In this document: piece after piece, positions 14,105-15,253 of the stretch
Layout of the letters: each line of letters begins with the position of its first letter
Position numbering within the stretch: the first letter of the stretch is position 1
From: an uncultured Anaerovibrio sp.
GTDB lineage: Bacteria > Bacillota > Negativicutes > Selenomonadales > Selenomonadaceae
Length of the DNA: 15,253 nucleotides
Direction: 5' to 3'
Assembly: GCA_900768695.1 (NCBI GenBank)
Contig: CAAGDY010000014.1
Span: forward strand, 1 to 15,253
Notes under the pieces: generated by a model
The model's database searches: none
What the model saw: only the letters and a program-made list of their open reading frames with translations
What the model was told of the DNA's origin: nothing
Position numbers and translations under genes: made by a program

Positions 14105-14864
14105 TAATAGCATGCTGAGGATGAGAGGTATCCACAAGCGTTTTGGCGAGCTGGAGGTACTGAAGGGCATTGATTTTTCCGTAGCCAAGGGTGATGTGCT
14201 GGCGATTATCGGGCCTTCCGGCTCCGGCAAGAGTACCATGCTGCGCTGTATCAACAGGCTGGAGGAGATTGATGCCGGTACCATCGAAATCAAGGGCAGG
14301 GTGCTGGTGCAGAATAACGCTGACGGCGTGGCCGAATACGTCAGCGAGGCGGAGTCCCGGGAGATTTTGTCCTGCACGGGCATGGTTTTTCAGCAGTTCA
14401 ACCTGTTTCCTCACATGACTGTCATGCAGAATTTGCTGGAAGCACCTGTGCAGGTAAAAAAGCGCCTGGCAGAGGAGGTGCGGCCTGAGGCGGAGGAGCT
14501 TCTCAGGAAGGTGGGGCTATTTGACAAGAGGGACTGCTATCCGGGACGTCTTTCCGGCGGACAGCAGCAGCGGGTGGCTATTGCCCGTGCCCTGGCCATG
14601 AAGCCTGATATTATGCTTTTTGATGAGCCTACCTCGGCTCTTGACCCGGAGCTTACGGGAGAGGTACTGAAAACCATGCGTGAGCTGGCGGCTGAACACA
14701 TGACCATGGTGGTGGTGACCCACGAGATGGCCTTTGCCAGGGAGGCGGCCAACCATGTGATGTTCATGGCTGACGGCGTGATTGTGGAGCAGGGACGGCC
14801 GGAGGAATTCTTTGCCCATCCTGTGCAGGAAAGAACCATAGCATTCCTGAAAAATATGCTGTAA
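14085..14864 (+). CDS. Polar amino-acid ABC transporter ATP-binding protein (GlnQ/HisP type)
   Basis: A 259-aa cytoplasmic ATPase energising the importer. Walker A is GPSGSGKST (43-51), the Q-loop FQQFNLFPHMT starts at about 102, the signature is LSGGQQQ (156-162), Walker B is IMLFDEPTSALDPEL (176-190) and the H-loop is THE (H213). FQQFNLFPHMTVMQN and DEPTSALDPEL are hallmarks of the polar amino-acid class. Start: ATG 14085 has GGAGG 6 nt upstream, inside the end of the permease gene. The internal ATGs at 14094, 14097 and 14112 have no such site. A somewhat long segment after beta-strand 3 (about 72-97, NNADGVAEYVSEAESRE) is slightly larger than in many homologues. Confidence 0.94.
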   Translation: MQNMMNDNSMLRMRGIHKRFGELEVLKGIDFSVAKGDVLAIIGPSGSGKSTMLRCINRLEEIDAGTIEIKGRVLVQNNADGVAEYVSEAESREILSCTGMVFQQFNLFPHMTVMQNLLEAPVQVKKRLAEEVRPEAEELLRKVGLFDKRDCYPGRLSGGQQQRVAIARALAMKPDIMLFDEPTSALDPELTGEVLKTMRELAAEHMTMVVVTHEMAFAREAANHVMFMADGVIVEQGRPEEFFAHPVQERTIAFLKNML

Positions 14865-14894
14865 CTGCTATAAGAACATTTGGAGGAATCAAAT

Positions 14895-15253
14895 ATGCAA
14901 TATTGCGAAAAAAGAGCGTGGCTGGGCCTGCTGGGGCAGGCGATGCTGCTTATCGCTGGCTTCATGCTCATATTTGGTACGGCGCGCGCCGAGGCAGCCT
15001 TTGCGGAAAGAGCCGGTTCCATGTCGGAAATAAAGGCTGTCAGAGTAAGCAACAGCGCTGACAAGACGCGTATTGTGCTGGATGGGACGAAGGAGGCTTC
15101 CTACAAGGTCAGCGTGCTGTCCAATCCACAGCGGATTGTGGTGGATATACAGAATGCATGGCTTGCTCCCGACGTCAAGAAATCCACTACTATTGACAGC
15201 AGGTTTGCCAAGGCAGTGCGCATTGCCCAGCATGACCCAAGCACGGTGCGCGT
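14895..15253 (+). CDS. AMIN-domain protein, probable N-acetylmuramoyl-L-alanine amidase (3' end outside window)
   Basis: About 119 codons are visible before the window edge. The ATG has GGAGGA 7 nt upstream. Residues 1-35 form a signal peptide (hydrophobic core about 9-30, likely cleavage after ARA or AEA at about 32-34). From about residue 43 comes an AMIN domain: EIKAVRVSNSADKTRIVLDG, SYKVSVLSNPQRIVVDIQNA and a basic/charged continuation. The AMIN domain binds peptidoglycan or septal wall in AmiC-type amidases, and such N-termini are usually followed by an Amidase_3 catalytic domain, which lies beyond this window if present. Alternatives are other AMIN proteins such as secretin-associated ones. 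It starts 30 nt after the transporter ATPase without a visible terminator, so cotranscription is possible. Confidence 0.82.
   Translation, partial: MQYCEKRAWLGLLGQAMLLIAGFMLIFGTARAEAAFAERAGSMSEIKAVRVSNSADKTRIVLDGTKEASYKVSVLSNPQRIVVDIQNAWLAPDVKKSTTIDSRFAKAVRIAQHDPSTVR

Overview
The window looks like chromosome from a diderm Firmicute of the class Negativicutes, probably Selenomonadales (Selenomonas/Mitsuokella-like). This placement is inferred from gene content and protein style, not from a database match. A Firmicutes-type ftsE-ftsX-M23-ctpA cluster and Shine-Dalgarno sites of the GGAGG type sit beside a TolC-like outer-membrane channel and a MacA-like periplasmic adaptor, which make sense only in a cell with an outer membrane.

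Layout. (1) Positions 1-889, minus strand: an Rpn/PD-(D/E)XK 'transposase-like' nuclease gene that runs off the left edge, with a 24-bp in-frame tandem repeat. (2) Positions 890-1344: a non-coding gap containing a long nested palindrome (1084-1233) bracketed by two identical 21-nt direct repeats. (3) Positions 1345-5328, plus strand: ftsE, ftsX, an EnvC-like M23 (LytM) hydrolase with its zinc ligands intact, and a CtpA-type S41 protease, closed by a strong terminator. This is a division/cell-wall remodelling block. (4) Positions 5466-9901, plus strand: a TolC-family channel, a MacA-type adaptor, a MacB-type ATPase and a MacB-type permease, with ATPase and permease on separate polypeptides. Together they form a complete tripartite export pump, closed by a bidirectional terminator. 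(5) Positions 9993-12274, minus strand: an HD-GYP phosphodiesterase and, upstream of it, aldose 1-epimerase galM. The galM terminator abuts and slightly overlaps the HD-GYP promoter. (6) Positions 12520-14864, plus strand: a polar amino-acid ABC importer (lipoprotein binding protein, permease, ATPase), with a terminator hairpin between the binding protein and the permease. (7) Positions 14895 to the right edge: the N-terminus of an AMIN-domain protein, probably an N-acetylmuramoyl-L-alanine amidase, cut by the window end.

How the parts may work together. FtsEX is known to gate periplasmic murein hydrolases through coiled-coil partners, and CtpA-type proteases are known in other bacteria to degrade M23 or NlpC hydrolases. 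The first plus-strand block therefore reads as a hydrolase plus its activator and possible proteolytic brake. The AMIN amidase at the right edge belongs to the same biology but lies about 9.5 kb away, next to a transporter. The most unusual item is the palindromic element between the Rpn gene and ftsE, which could be a small mobile or structured-RNA element. The rest of the window is recognisable housekeeping and transport content. I saw no tRNA, rRNA, CRISPR array or complete insertion sequence.
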